Part shown: positions 10,896-21,559 of the stretch, piece after piece
Layout: each line of letters begins with the position of its first letter
Position numbering within the stretch: position 1 is the first letter of the stretch
Origin: Heliocidaris tuberculata
Taxonomy: Eukaryota; Echinodermata; Echinoidea; Camarodonta; Echinometridae
Assembly (NCBI GenBank): GCA_025618425.1
Contig: CM046849.1
Span: 33,941,962-34,005,961, forward strand
Reading direction: 5' to 3'
Length of the DNA stretch: 64,000 nt
Made by a program: the position numbers and the translations under genes
Notes under the pieces: generated by a model
Database searches by the model: none
Told to the model about the DNA's origin: nothing
What the model saw: only the letters and a program-made list of their open reading frames with translations

Positions 10896-11520
10896 GTTCC
10901 AAAAGCTCATTTTCTCTTCTCTTATATGACAACAAAAAATGATCAATAAATCACGCATTCATAACTAATTTCAGATATAGTCTGAATTGGCAGTGCCAGA
11001 AACCAAAAGTGGATGGTCGCTTCGTTTGGTTCATTATGGTTTTGAAAGGACAGTAAAATAACCGGATTGAATGATTATTACACATTATGGGAAAACTCAC
11101 ATTCTATTCTTTCATACGAGATCATAATCATGATTGAGCAGGCAGAATTTGTAATTGAAAAGACATTCACCCCCTCCACTTATTTTCCTCATAAAAAATG
11201 TCATTGTCCCTAGCTGACTGCAAATTGTGCTACGACTGATCCCCCAACCACTTTCAAATGAGTGGACTCTTTTAACGACACTGGATTGGTTTCCATCATA
11301 TAACGTGATAACTCGCTGAATCATTACATTTATCAGTAAATAAGAAATAGACATATGGCTCTCTGTGATTGGCTTATATCAAGTAGATAGTGGGAGTATC
11401 CTAAGCCATACAGAAATTAACCTGGATATTAGTTATTGTCAGCAGAATTGTATTGCTCACTACTTTTGTTTTATGCATGTAGTAGTATTATCATTTCCTT
11501 CCATTTTCGTTGTTTTTCGT
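10896..11520. other. Non-coding, unclassified
   Basis: Intermediate base composition. An 80-codon minus frame (11112-11354) has no recognisable domain and no splice context. Nothing else is seen. Confidence 0.35.
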
Positions 11521-11580
11521 TGTCTGAAGAAGGCGTAATGCCGAAAGCTTGACATCAATAAATCCGTGGTATTCAGCTAC
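11521..11580 (+). repeat. CTGAAGA-hairpin-GAAA transposon motif
   Basis: 'ctgaagaaggcgtaatgcc' followed by 'gaaagcttgac' forms a GGC/GCC hairpin flanked by CTGANGA and GAAA. The same arrangement occurs at 4427-4450 (plus) and about 4930-4960 (minus). Similar motifs mark the ends of Penelope-like and related retroelements. No protein-coding part is present. Confidence 0.4.
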
Positions 11581-11669
11581 GTCTGAGTGTTGGCTCACTG
11601 CATGTCTTTAATTTATCCAACCAAGACGGCCTGTCATGTTGTATTTTATCAAAATCCTTGCAATTATAA

Positions 11670-11673
<4 letters not shown>

Positions 11674-11727
<54 letters not shown>

Positions 11728-11745
11728 TGTAAGAAATGTTTCTCG

Positions 11746-11807
<62 letters not shown>

Positions 11808-11820
11808 AACACACACACAC
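11674..11820. repeat. Two TA microsatellites and a CA tract
   Basis: TA runs at 11674-11724 and 11749-11800 flank the word 'attgtaagaaatgtttctcg', which also occurs at 4816 next to TA. A CA tract follows to about 11820. Confidence 0.9.
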
Positions 11821-12309
11821 TGTGTGAGTCAATAAATAGGAAATCCAGATTCAACCCGAAATATCATAGCAATCAGTATACAGATCTATTCAAATATACT
11901 CATGTTGTGGTCTATCATATTTTCTTTATTGATTTGACGACTTGATTAATAAAATCCGACCATGGACAGCTGATCAGTATTTTCTGATTCATGTCAAATT
12001 TGCCTCTGTCCAAGTTTTAAATAAAATGGATTGTCAACCCAAGGTTGGTTTGAATGTGTTCATTCCAGTTGAATGCATTCACAAATCATGACAGTAACTT
12101 CTGAAAACCATTCAGCCCAAACTTGAGCAAAGACGATTTTGACATGCTTTTTAAAAATGGCCAGTGCTCAGTCATCCATGAACGCATTTTGGTGAGCAGC
12201 CTATCATATTAAAGAAGATATTATCAACTATCATACCATTATAATACATTTCAGCGATTTTACATGGTTTTTAAAATATTTGGCCTTGAACATGTTTTTT
12301 TTAATTGAC
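11821..12309. other. Non-coding, unclassified
   Basis: AT-rich sequence. Short frames show no domain. The right part leads into a repeat copy starting near 12310. Confidence 0.35.
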
Positions 12310-12662
12310 TCACACTGTATACCATATACAGTGCATTTAAAATTATATCCAACTTTGATAGCTTCTAATTCAAAAATTATAACCAAGGTGACCTTGAAAT
12401 TTATTTCACGATAAAGAATAATTAGTTTTCTGTCCAATGATAAACCCATTCATGATGTTTTTGCAATGGATAACTGGGCACCTGAGAATATCTCGTCTTG
12501 ATCTGCTTGCTCCAAGTTCGGGCTGATGTAACGAATGTGGGTCAAGCAATATGAATGTGTTCCTTTAGTCTAAAAATCCTGTTAAAATTTGAATCTCTTT
12601 CGTGCTTCAATGCTTCATTGTTTAAAGTGATCCGGTGTATCTAAGCTGTGATATGACCTTGT
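12310..12662. mobile_element. Partial copy of inverted-repeat family Y
   Basis: From 'tatccaactttgatagcttc' onward the sequence parallels 1249-1500, and its right part is the inverse of about 1930-2040 ('tgcttcattgtttaaagtga' versus 'tcactttaaacaatgaatca'). It ends where the family X hairpin starts at 12664, so the two repeat families abut here as they do in the palindrome at 17.2-18.6 kb. Confidence 0.6.
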
Positions 12663-12663
12663 T

Positions 12664-12925
12664 AGGTGGTCTGTCAGTATCGACAGACCACCTCTTAATT
12701 TCGTCAGAATTTTCTTTATTTTTATTTTTCCGGCACTTTCTTGTTACCATGATTCCTCAAAATCTGCTCGGTCAATTTTCTTCAAATTTTCATCAGTCAT
12801 CAGGTCCTTTAAGATCAAGCTCGGGCATCTTTTTCAAGGTCATCAGGTCATCCAGGCGCCATTTTGTGAAATCACATTATCGATCATATCTTCATAACGA
12901 GTCATCAAAATTGAACCATATTTAA
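12664..12925. mobile_element. Family X repeat, hairpin end
   Basis: It begins with a perfect 12 bp stem: 'aggtggtctgtc', loop 'agtatc', then 'gacagaccacct'. The following 230 bases are nearly the same as 40899-41140. There is no coding content. Confidence 0.75.
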
Positions 12926-13797
12926 GGACATTCCACAGTTAAAGTCAAATCCATGTCATTTTCACCAAACTTTGCATGCAGTTACTTTGGTCGATGAGAA
13001 GCCTAAATAGGCGTAGAAAATTATAGGTCCATGTGCTTACTTTTTTTCTATGGGACAATGAACTGTGCCATGATTGGGTGTCAGGTAGAATGACGTCATC
13101 GCAGGTTTTTGGCCATTGATAGGCCTCAGAATTCCCAATGTCATATACAAATCCCCATCATGTCAATAAGTTTCGCGCAATTTGTTGCATCTGCGCGTAG
13201 CCTGAATGTCATCAGAATGACAAGTGCGCGCCAATGATCTCTGTAGAGATCAGTGGTGCGCGCGCACAGAATCAGTCTAAAAACACAAAATATTTCATAA
13301 CTAATTCATAAAAAGGCCAGAATTCTACAAAACCAGTAGAAGTCAAAATAAGAAAGGTCAAACCTAGAACTCTTACTCTTTTAAGAAACCTTTTAACTGG
13401 TTAATTCCCACCATTAACAGCACTGCTAACCAATTAACAAAATTACCTTGTCACTGCGAGTCGATTACTTTCCCCATAGAAACACGTGTAATTTGGGTGT
13501 TCTACGTTTTTGTGAGACAACATAAAAAGGCCGTTTTCAAACAAAATTGGCCAGAATTCTACATATGAGATGATTACATTTTTATGCTCAACAGCTTCTT
13601 TGTTTCTTCAATATTCATATTCCTTTTTAACTGAATTAAATTGTTAAAAAGTGAAAAAGATATAAGTATTTCTAAAGTTGAAATTTACGTTTTTCATGAT
13701 TAATGTACAGGGTTCTATGGAGGGAATCGCAGAGGGAAAGTGATACGCGCGCGCGCATGGTTGAGAATGCAACACACTTTTTGGTATGTATTCTGTC
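12926..13797. other. Non-coding; lead-in to satellite
   Basis: At 12948-12990 the sequence 'aatccatgtcattttcacc' resembles the satellite that follows, suggesting a diverged outlying unit. The remainder is unclassified and includes GC-rich 'gtgcgcgcgcac'-like words near 13255. Confidence 0.4.
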
Positions 13798-15013
13798 AAA
13801 ATCCATGTCATATTCGTCAGACTTTCCAGATTTGTAGAGAAAAGTATACTGAAGGAGGAGAAAGTTTTAAAAATGGGGGTCAATGCACTCGTTTTTATGC
13901 TAGCAGCGCCCTCAGGTGGTGGAAAAAGTCAAAAACTCGCAAAACTCGTAAGAACTGGCTGAGAACCTGTTTAGGAATGGGATGGGTTCGAATAAACTCT
14001 ACTGTACATTCAAACTCCATGTCAGATTCGTAATTTTTTTCCAGATTTGTAGAAAATTATATATTGCAGAAGGAGAAAGTTTTAAAAATGGGGGTCCATG
14101 CACTCGTTTTTGTGCTAGCAGCGCCCTCAGGTGGCGGAAAAAGTCAAAAACTCGCAAAACTTGTAATAACTGGCTGAGAACCTGTCTAGGAATTGGATGG
14201 GTTCGAAAAAAACTGTACTGTACATTCAAAATCCATGTCAGATTCGTAAATTTTTCCAGATTTGTAGAGAATTATATACTGCAGAAGAGGAAGGTTTAAA
14301 AAAATTGGGGTCCATGCACTCGTTTTGTGCTAGCAGCGCCCTAAGGTGGAGGAAAAGGTCAAAAGCTCGCAAAACTTGTAATAACTGGCTGAGAACCTGT
14401 CCAGGAATGGGATGGGTAAAAAAACCCAACTATACTGTACATTCAAAATCCATGTCAGATTCGTAATTTTTTCCATATTTGTAGAGTAATATATACTGCG
14501 GAAGGAGAAAGTTTTAAAAATGGGGGTCCATGCACTCGTTTTGTGCCAGCAGCGTCCTCAGGTGGCAGAAAATGTCAAAAACTCGCAAAACTCGTAGAAC
14601 TGGCTGAGAACCTGTCTAGGAATGGAATGGGTTCGAAAAAATTCAACTGTACATTCAAAATCCATGTCAGATTCGTAAATTTTTCCAGGTTTGTAGAAAA
14701 TTATATACTGCAGAAGGAGAAAGTTTTAAAAATGGGAGTCCATGCACTCGTTTTTGTGCTAGTAGCGCCCTCAGGTGGCGAAAAAAGTCAAAAACGCGCA
14801 AAACTCGCCAAAACTGCGCATGGCTGGCTGGGAACCTGTCTATGAATGGGATGGGTGCGAAATAACTTTACTGTGCATTCAAAATCCATGTCATTTTCAC
14901 CAAAGTTTCCACATTTGTAGAGAAAAGTATACCGAAGGAGGAGAGGGTTTGAAAAAAGGGGGTCCATGTACTGGTTTTGTGCTAGCAGCGCCCCCGTATG
15001 GCGGAGAGTCTTA
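13798..15013. repeat. Satellite array, ~216 bp unit, five to six copies
   Basis: The anchor 'atccatgtca' recurs near 13800, 14015, 14231, 14449, 14660 and 14884, giving units of about 211-224 bases. Each unit carries 'ttttaaaaatgggggtc', 'tgcactcgtttt', 'gctagcagcgccctcaggtg' and 'ggctgagaacctgtc'. The last unit is partial and more diverged. Open frames of 60-105 codons across the array are by-products; they shift between frames from unit to unit. Confidence 0.9.
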
Positions 15014-16340
15014 AACTTACAAATTCTCGTCCGAAATATTGCTACTAATTTTACTCTCAAAACTTGCTCGATTGCCTATTATCAGACATGTAACTGACAT
15101 TAATATTTATTATTATTATATTAGTATTATTTTATTTCAATTTTTAAAAATATTTTTTTATTCATTTATGTTATTTATTTTATTTTATTTTTATTTTTAT
15201 TTTTATTTTATTTTATTTATTTTTTTTATTTATTTTTTTTTTTTTTGGGGGGGGGGGGTACATTCACGACCACAGGTACCGGAGGCGGGGGGCAGAGGGA
15301 GAATTTCCCCAACCAATCATTCAAAAAAAAAAAAAAAAGGGGGGCAGCCCCCTCACCCTGATCCCCTCGCAAGAAAAAAATTACATCTTAATTGATTTAG
15401 CATTACTACGCTGCCTTGTGAGTGATCTAATAATCGTGCAAACTTTCAGTATTCAATTTTTTTTTTAAATCGCACTCTGTCACTACGATCCCTACTATAA
15501 TTAATAGACTCAATGTTTCTTAACATTTAGAAACCCTGTCTACTGTATATTTTGCCCCCTACCCCCCTTCCAACACACACACACACACACACGCACACAC
15601 TCAAGATAATAAAGCTTGAAGTATTGCGATCAGCTTTCTAGTGCTCCAAAAGGCGAAGTATCGCAAGCATGGTCGCTTCGCTCCCTTACATGCAGATAGG
15701 AGCAATGTTTCTCAAATATTAATACTGTCTACCAGTGGCAACAAAAGCGAGGTGGCAGATTTTTCCTACTATCAAAGGACTGGGCGGAAAGGGGTATAAT
15801 GAATAATTTTCTAGTGATGTGAAGTGCAAGGTTTCAAAACGCAATAATCTTAATTTTCTTGCTTGCAATAATCTGTTCTGTCCCTTCGGAGGGGCCTCTC
15901 GCAAGACAAGAAAACATTATTTTAATGTTAAACAATGTAAAAAAAAAAAAAAAAAGCATTATTTTGTCAACGTTTGCTCTAATTTGAAATTCCTCTACAT
16001 TCCCTATTTTCTCTCGGTCACTTCACTCCCAGTCACATCAATGGCAACATTGATTATTTGACTTTACAATATCTCTTCTATTACAAGGCCCCGAAGCGCA
16101 TGGGTGTGGCAGGTGCTTCTCTGTGCCTAAAAAGAATGAAAAATGTCGTTTTTATTCTCCTCATCACAAGTCCAAAAGATGTTATATGACATCAATCATT
16201 TTGCAGTTTAACAAGTGAAATTTTGTATGTGCTCTAAAATACTCAAAATCACTTTTTAATCAAATAAGAGTACGGTTCAGGACATTTTAAGCATTTCAAA
16301 ATTTTCCGTGCGTGCACGTCTGCGCGCGCGTTATGCGGGC
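15014..16340. other. Non-coding; T-rich tract and homopolymers
   Basis: A TTTTA/T-run at about 15160-15246 is followed by G13. An A-run and G-runs surround 15320-15345. The rest has a CA tract near 15575-15600 and no gene. Confidence 0.5.
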
Positions 16341-16357
16341 GCGAAGCGCGTACAGAA

Positions 16358-17199
16358 CGTAAAAACGCCGTTTTTTGTTTTGCTTGGTTTGTTTCTCTGA
16401 CACTATTCTTGAAAATTTCCAACTATTTACAGTCATTCTCGACCTTCTATAATGCCACACGCGCGCGTCAAACTTTAAAATTCGTGCGCGCGTCAATGGG
16501 CAATATAGTGTAAAAGTGGTAAAAACATGTCTATATAAAATCCACCATAGCTCGTCAGAATGTGTGGCTACCCCCCAATTTTTTTTACATATTCTGAAAA
16601 CCTATGAGTTGTAGATATGAATTCATTAAAAAAAAATGTTGGGGGTCGATCGGAACGTCGTCATATTTGCATATGAACTCAAAAATTCGATTTTGAAAAA
16701 ATGACGTCATAATTTTTGTATTTATTTGACAATATTTCAGTAATAGGTTGTTGACTTTCTTCGAAATTTTGATATGTTGTAGCTGAGACAATCTTCTACA
16801 AAACCAGTTCGACTATTTTTCATTTTGACAAAAGGATCACGGTGTATTTTTGCGATTAACGGAGGCATGTCAATTTTTCACATTTTGCGTGTATTCTCTA
16901 TGGGACATGACTTTTTCTCAAATCTTGATTATGCATTCCTGTCTTCTTTGAGCTGTATCTCTGTTATTTCTGCTCGATTTTCTTCCAAATTTTAGTATGT
17001 TATAGCTGAGACTATAAGCTTTCACAAATGTGCCCTCCAATTATTTTCAATCAGATGTCGGGATCATGCCCATTTTTTAAGTACAAAATGTAATTTGAGA
17101 ATCCCGTTTTTGGTTTACGTGTTATCTCTATTGCAAAAGTTTTGGTCTATTGGTAAAGTACTTACATGCCATCCCAGGTTCGAACCCCGGTGAGTCCAT
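16358..17199. mobile_element. Family X repeat with tRNA-like 3' part
   Basis: This stretch is a close copy of 41158-42020, beginning at 'aaaaacgccgtttttt' and ending with a tRNA-like segment. It includes a GC-rich 'acgcgcgcgtcaaact' section and repeated phrases such as 'ttccaaattttag'. No protein is encoded. Confidence 0.75.
17141..17199 (+). repeat. tRNA-Gly-like Pol III promoter segment
   Basis: 'tggtctattggtaaagtac' matches an A-box/D-arm and 'aggttcgaaccccgg' a B-box/T-arm. The anticodon arm is degenerate, and the acceptor arms do not pair. The fuller copy at 41939-42020 has 'ttgcctccca' in the anticodon position, as in tRNA-Gly(CCC). It is a repeat component and not a working tRNA. Confidence 0.6.
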
Positions 17200-17220
17200 T
17201 GAAATTTTTTTTCTTATTTT

Positions 17221-18554
17221 TTTATTTAGCACATTTTTGTTTTGACCTCATGCCGATTAAAATTTTATTTCAAAGGATGTTGATGTCAACTAAAATTCAA
17301 GAAAAGGCTTATTACAAGCAGAATTAATAATATTTTCTTTTTCCATGATAACAGTCTTGGCTTCATCCGCATTCCTTGCTTGAGGTAAACCTTTTTATTT
17401 AGTAATTCAAAATGTACAAAGTTTGTTTGGAAGCTATTTTTTTTTAATGAAGGTTTACTATTAATTACTTTGGAAATTCTCAACACATGTATCCGTTTTG
17501 AATTTTGTTCAATCTTTAAGGGCAGTAAACTTGTGACTTCATGTGCTATTTGAGAAAAATACCTTATGCACCTTATACAGGTGAAATTGTACGATGGACA
17601 AAAGAGCAGAGAATTTTTAGCTGATTTAGTTGAAGTAAGATTAACATGAAAATTAAGATGAAAACTAGAACTTTAATTCGTCACTGAAGACGAATTAGGT
17701 GGTCTGTCTACCCTTTGGCAAATTGCTTTTGTAAGATGTGATAATATTTGTGAAAGATTATTTTTCCTTTTATTTTACCATCTGCTTCGACTACTATAAC
17801 ATATGAAATCACAAACAATGTAATAAACTTTTTTTTTTATTTTGCGTGTTACTTCTAATTGAATGTAAAGTAGTTTGTGTACAACCCTATGCAAAATCTG
17901 ATTGCCTGTCGTGTATTAAACCTATGGGTTAATATCCCATGTATAATGCAATATGAAATCATCCGATTTTCTTTGACGCTAGTCTCCATCCATTGTCAAC
18001 ATTATCAGGATTATTATCTTTCACAAATATTATCACATCTTACAAAAGCAATTTGCCAACGGGTAGACAGACCACCTAATTCGTCTTCAGTGACGAATTA
18101 AAGTTCTAGTTTTCATCTTAATTTTCATGTTAATCTTACTTCAACTAAATCAGCTAAAAATTCTCTGCTCTTTTGTCCATCGTACAATTTCACCTGTATA
18201 AGGTGCATAAGGTATTTTTCTCAAATAGCACATGAAGTCACAAGTTTACTGCCCTTAAAGATTGAACAAAATTAAAAACGGATACATGTGTTGAGAATTT
18301 CCAAAGTAATTAATAGTAAACCTTCATTAAAAAAAAAATAGCTTCCAAACAAACTTTGTACATTTTGAATTACTAAATAAAAAGGTTTACCTCAAGCAAG
18401 GAATGCGGATGAAGCCAAGACTGTTATCATGGAAAAAGAAAATATTATTAATTCTACTTGTTATAAGCCTTTTCTTGAATTTTAGTTGACATCAACATCC
18501 TTTGAAATAAAATTTTAATCGGCATGAGGTCAAAACAAAAATGTGCTAAATAAA
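17221..18554. repeat. Large near-perfect inverted repeat (540 bp arms)
   Basis: The left arm at 17221-17760 and right arm at 18014-18554 are reverse complements with very few differences; paired coordinates sum to about 35774 throughout. The spacer is about 253 bases. Each arm contains family Y interior sequence, a perfect 'aattcgtc'/'gacgaatt' hairpin (17675-17696 and 18078-18099) and one half of the 'aggtggtctgtc' hairpin pointing to the centre. High arm identity implies a recent event or gene conversion; an assembly artefact is possible. Confidence 0.9.
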
Positions 18555-18980
18555 AATGAATTACCATGTCTGACAGGATTATGTTTATATATATTCGATG
18601 GAACATATCTACATATCTTTCTGTTTTACAAGAATTCGATATTAGATATGAATTTCATGATAAGAATCGACAAAATTCTGTCTGGTCTTGTATCGTCTGT
18701 CGTTTTATATCATTTTATGCCTTTTATTAAATGATACTCTGGTATTTATGTTAGGGAATTGAATTACATTTTTTGCTCTCCAAGGTTTCCTCCACAATAC
18801 AGCTAGCATTTATTTACTTACCACTTACAACGTACATTTAATTTTGTTTTAAAACCGAATTTATGTGCCAGATTTCATTCTTAGTGATTTTTCTATGCTC
18901 ATTATGAGTTTTGTAAAGTGAAAGTCTTCGTAAAATTATTTGCTGTTGTGGAAATAAATGAAATGAAATGAAATGAAATT
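18555..18980 (+). mobile_element. Probable LINE 3' end with (AAATG)n tail
   Basis: An AT-rich non-coding stretch ends in 'ggaaataaatgaaatgaaa' with several AAATG repeats. A short tandem tail of this kind is typical at the 3' ends of CR1/L2-type LINEs. No reverse transcriptase sequence is left. Confidence 0.4.
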
Positions 18981-18989
18981 TTATTTTCT

Positions 18990-19409
18990 TTATAATTTCA
19001 GGACAAACTGGCACATGTGTGACGGCCTGGAGAGTACGGATCAGAGGAAACGATATAACTTGATTTCTTTCGGGCTGCCTCCTGACTTGTTATTCGTTTG
19101 AATTTGCAATAGATGCCACGACGGCAAGAAAAAGAACTTTAAACTCATTCTCTCATCTTAACACATTACGTTTCTGTAGTAGACTATACACCTAGAAAAC
19201 TGGAGTATCATATTGTGTAATATCAATTGTATGAATTGCATAACTAGTTTCGGAGTAACCTTCTCATAAGGCCGTTGGTGGAGAATCTCAATATGTATTA
19301 TGAATTCTATATGATATCTGAATATTTTAATTCTGTTTCTTCACTGGTCAAGGAATAGCTGTTTGAGAGGTTTATGCTTATGTTTTTATATCAAAATAAG
19401 AGTATCATG
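18990..19409 (+). other. TRIM A splice acceptor and 5' leader
   Basis: A pyrimidine-rich tract ends in 'ataatttcag' with the AG at 19000-19001, so a leader exon probably starts at 19002. An ATG at 19374 is in frame with the coding region, but the ATG at 19410 has the better context. TRIM B shows the same arrangement, with its AG at 38391-38392. Confidence 0.5.
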
Positions 19410-21245
19410 ATGGCGTCAATTGAAGACAAAGTTTCATGCAACTTACAATGCCCCGTTTGTTTAGAAATAATGAGTGATCCTAGGCAGTTATCATGTACGC
19501 ACACGATATGTAAGAAATGTCTTCATGATATCCTCAAAAGCTCTTCGCAAAATTCTCTACCATGTCCCATCTGTCGATGGAAAATCGATGTTGGGAGTGA
19601 CAAAGTCTTGAATCGACATACAAATGTTCCTCTTAAGAGTCTTACTGATGATGTGAGAAATAGCCTGCAGCTTTGTGAAATGTGCGACTCAAGCTCAAAA
19701 GCTGTACATTTCTGTTTTGAATGTGACAAGAACATGTGTGACACATGTCTTGAGCATCATAACAATTGGCGACCTAATCTCAAGCATAGAGTAGTAAATG
19801 TAGAAGACATCAGAGAGGGTAGGGTAGTCCTAAAGCAGAAAGTCTTCTGTCAAGAACACAAATCGGATGGACAGGAACATGTCTGTACTGATGTGTGTAT
19901 CACTTGTAAGAAGTTCATCTGCTTGAGATGTCGGATGTTGTACCATGAGAAAAAAGGCCACACTGTTCAAGATGCTGATGAATACAATGCTTCTATCAAG
20001 ACAGAAATTGATTCTCTACAAGCCGAAGGTCAGAGGAAAGTTACATCCATCAGGAACCACGTCACTTGTATTGAGAGTCAGAAAAAGCGTGTCAGTGATC
20101 ACATTGACGTAACAAAAGCTGAAATCACCAAGATTCACGAAGATTCAATCAAGAAATTAAAGGAGAGAAAAGCAGCATTAGACAAGCATTTAGAATTTCA
20201 GAGAGTGAAATTTGGGGAAAGATTGGATGAGATGAAAGATGTTGATGAGAGGTTAATTACGAGTATTGAGAGTGCGAGTGTGTTGCCTTGTAATCGTTTG
20301 GAGGCTCCATCAGAAGGTGATATCATTGCTATTCGTGATTCACTGTCTGGTGAATTGAAGAATGTACTAGATAGGGATGATCCAGAGAAGAAGCTTGCTA
20401 CTGATGTAGCTGATCGTGCAGAGCAAATCATATTCACACCTAAAAATCAAAATGATCAGTTGAAAATTGGTGAAGTTGGGTTTGTTAAATGCGATTTAGA
20501 ATGTGATGTAGAACTTACAAAGAAAGACAGCATGAATTGCATAGCTGCTACACCAGATGGTAGGATGGCAGTGGGATACAGCACTGGAGGAATCGATATC
20601 TTCTCTGCTGATGGTCAACTGCAACAGACGGTCCTCAGTGATATTTCTATCAGTGGACTAGGATTCCTCTACGATGGTCGTTGTGTTATTAATACTACCA
20701 ATAACTGCGTGTCACTGCATTCATCAGATTATAACAAGCTGAACATTAGGTTTGAGACTTTAAGTCAGGATAAAGCCGGTTACGGTAACCTCGCCGTAGA
20801 CAGCTGTGATCTGATCTATATCGGCTACTGGAAAGCTAAGAAGATCCAGGTTTTCTCATCTTTGGGTGGGAAAGCGGTCAGGGAGATACCATGCAATGGC
20901 TATGGACCTGAGCAAATAACAGCTTGCAATGACCTGTTAATCATTAGGTGTATTCGTACAGTGAGAATAGTCGACAAAGAAGGTAATGTAAGATATAAGA
21001 TAGAAAAGTCAAATATGTACCCTCATGCGGTTGCGACTCAGAGGAATTCAATCCTGATCGCTTGGGTCAAGCATGATAAAGGATTGGTCAGTATCGATGA
21101 GTACAACAACGAGTTGAAGCATGTCAAGACTCTCATCACTGATCAGAAGATTGAGAAACCTAACAGAAAGTGGTACTGTCTGCAGGAGTTCCGATCAGGA
21201 GAGATTACTTTCTGCACTCCCAATAGACTCTATATATTTAACTAA
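19410..21245 (+). CDS. TRIM-family RING/B-box E3 ubiquitin ligase, gene A
   Basis: A complete single-exon coding region of 611 residues. A C3HC4 RING lies at about residues 14-55 (Cys14/17, Cys29, His31, Cys34/37, Cys52/55), B-box 1 at 89-127, B-box 2 at 147-184, then a coiled coil at about 195-290. The C-terminal ~250 residues contain repeated beta-strand phrases (such as 'AATPDGRMAVGY' and 'SADGQLQQTVL'), consistent with an NHL-like propeller. TRIM proteins with this order transfer ubiquitin and often act in innate immunity or signalling; the propeller would bind the substrate. I chose the ATG at 19410 (A at -3, G at +4), where the N-terminus also aligns with TRIM B; an in-frame ATG at 19374 would add 12 residues. 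Compared with B, a one-base deletion just before the stop removes the last few residues. The subfamily (TRIM2/3/45/56-like) is not resolved. Confidence 0.93.
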   Translation: MASIEDKVSCNLQCPVCLEIMSDPRQLSCTHTICKKCLHDILKSSSQNSLPCPICRWKIDVGSDKVLNRHTNVPLKSLTDDVRNSLQLCEMCDSSSKAVHFCFECDKNMCDTCLEHHNNWRPNLKHRVVNVEDIREGRVVLKQKVFCQEHKSDGQEHVCTDVCITCKKFICLRCRMLYHEKKGHTVQDADEYNASIKTEIDSLQAEGQRKVTSIRNHVTCIESQKKRVSDHIDVTKAEITKIHEDSIKKLKERKAALDKHLEFQRVKFGERLDEMKDVDERLITSIESASVLPCNRLEAPSEGDIIAIRDSLSGELKNVLDRDDPEKKLATDVADRAEQIIFTPKNQNDQLKIGEVGFVKCDLECDVELTKKDSMNCIAATPDGRMAVGYSTGGIDIFSADGQLQQTVLSDISISGLGFLYDGRCVINTTNNCVSLHSSDYNKLNIRFETLSQDKAGYGNLAVDSCDLIYIGYWKAKKIQVFSSLGGKAVREIPCNGYGPEQITACNDLLIIRCIRTVRIVDKEGNVRYKIEKSNMYPHAVATQRNSILIAWVKHDKGLVSIDEYNNELKHVKTLITDQKIEKPNRKWYCLQEFRSGEITFCTPNRLYIFN

Positions 21246-21279
21246 CCATCATACCAGCCTGGTTTGTTACCCTCAGAGG

Positions 21280-21551
21280 CAAGGACGGATCCAGGATTTG
21301 TAAAAAAAACAACAACAAAAAAAGGAGGGGGGCACACAAATCTCTGAAAATTTTCTGACAAACAAAACAAAAAGGAGAAGAAGAAGAAAAAGATTATCAC
21401 ACGTTTTGGGCTCTCTTTGTCGTTCAGAATTTTTTGACAAAAAAAAAAGAAGAAAAGTTTTCAATTTCAAAGGGGGGGGGGGGGAGGGGACAATTATTTA
21501 AAAAGAAGGGGCACAATAATACTTAATATACTTAATAATAATCCGCCACTG
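21280..21551. mobile_element. hAT-like element with 8 bp target duplication
   Basis: It runs from 'caaggacggatccagg' to 'aatccgccactg'. It is flanked by ctcagagg on the left and ctcagtgg on the right, a 7-of-8 target duplication typical of hAT elements. The interior is A-rich with 'tctgacaaacaaaac' and a G-run. It lies 35 bases after the TRIM A stop codon, so it may be within the 3' UTR. Confidence 0.75.
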
Positions 21552-21559
21552 CTCAGTGG

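Noticed and set aside
13740..15060. Overlapping 60-105 codon frames on both strands
   Set aside because: They fall within the ~216 bp satellite and change frame from unit to unit.
17141..17199. Functional tRNA gene
   Set aside because: D- and T-arm-like boxes are present but the acceptor stem does not pair and the anticodon arm is degenerate; it is part of a dispersed repeat.
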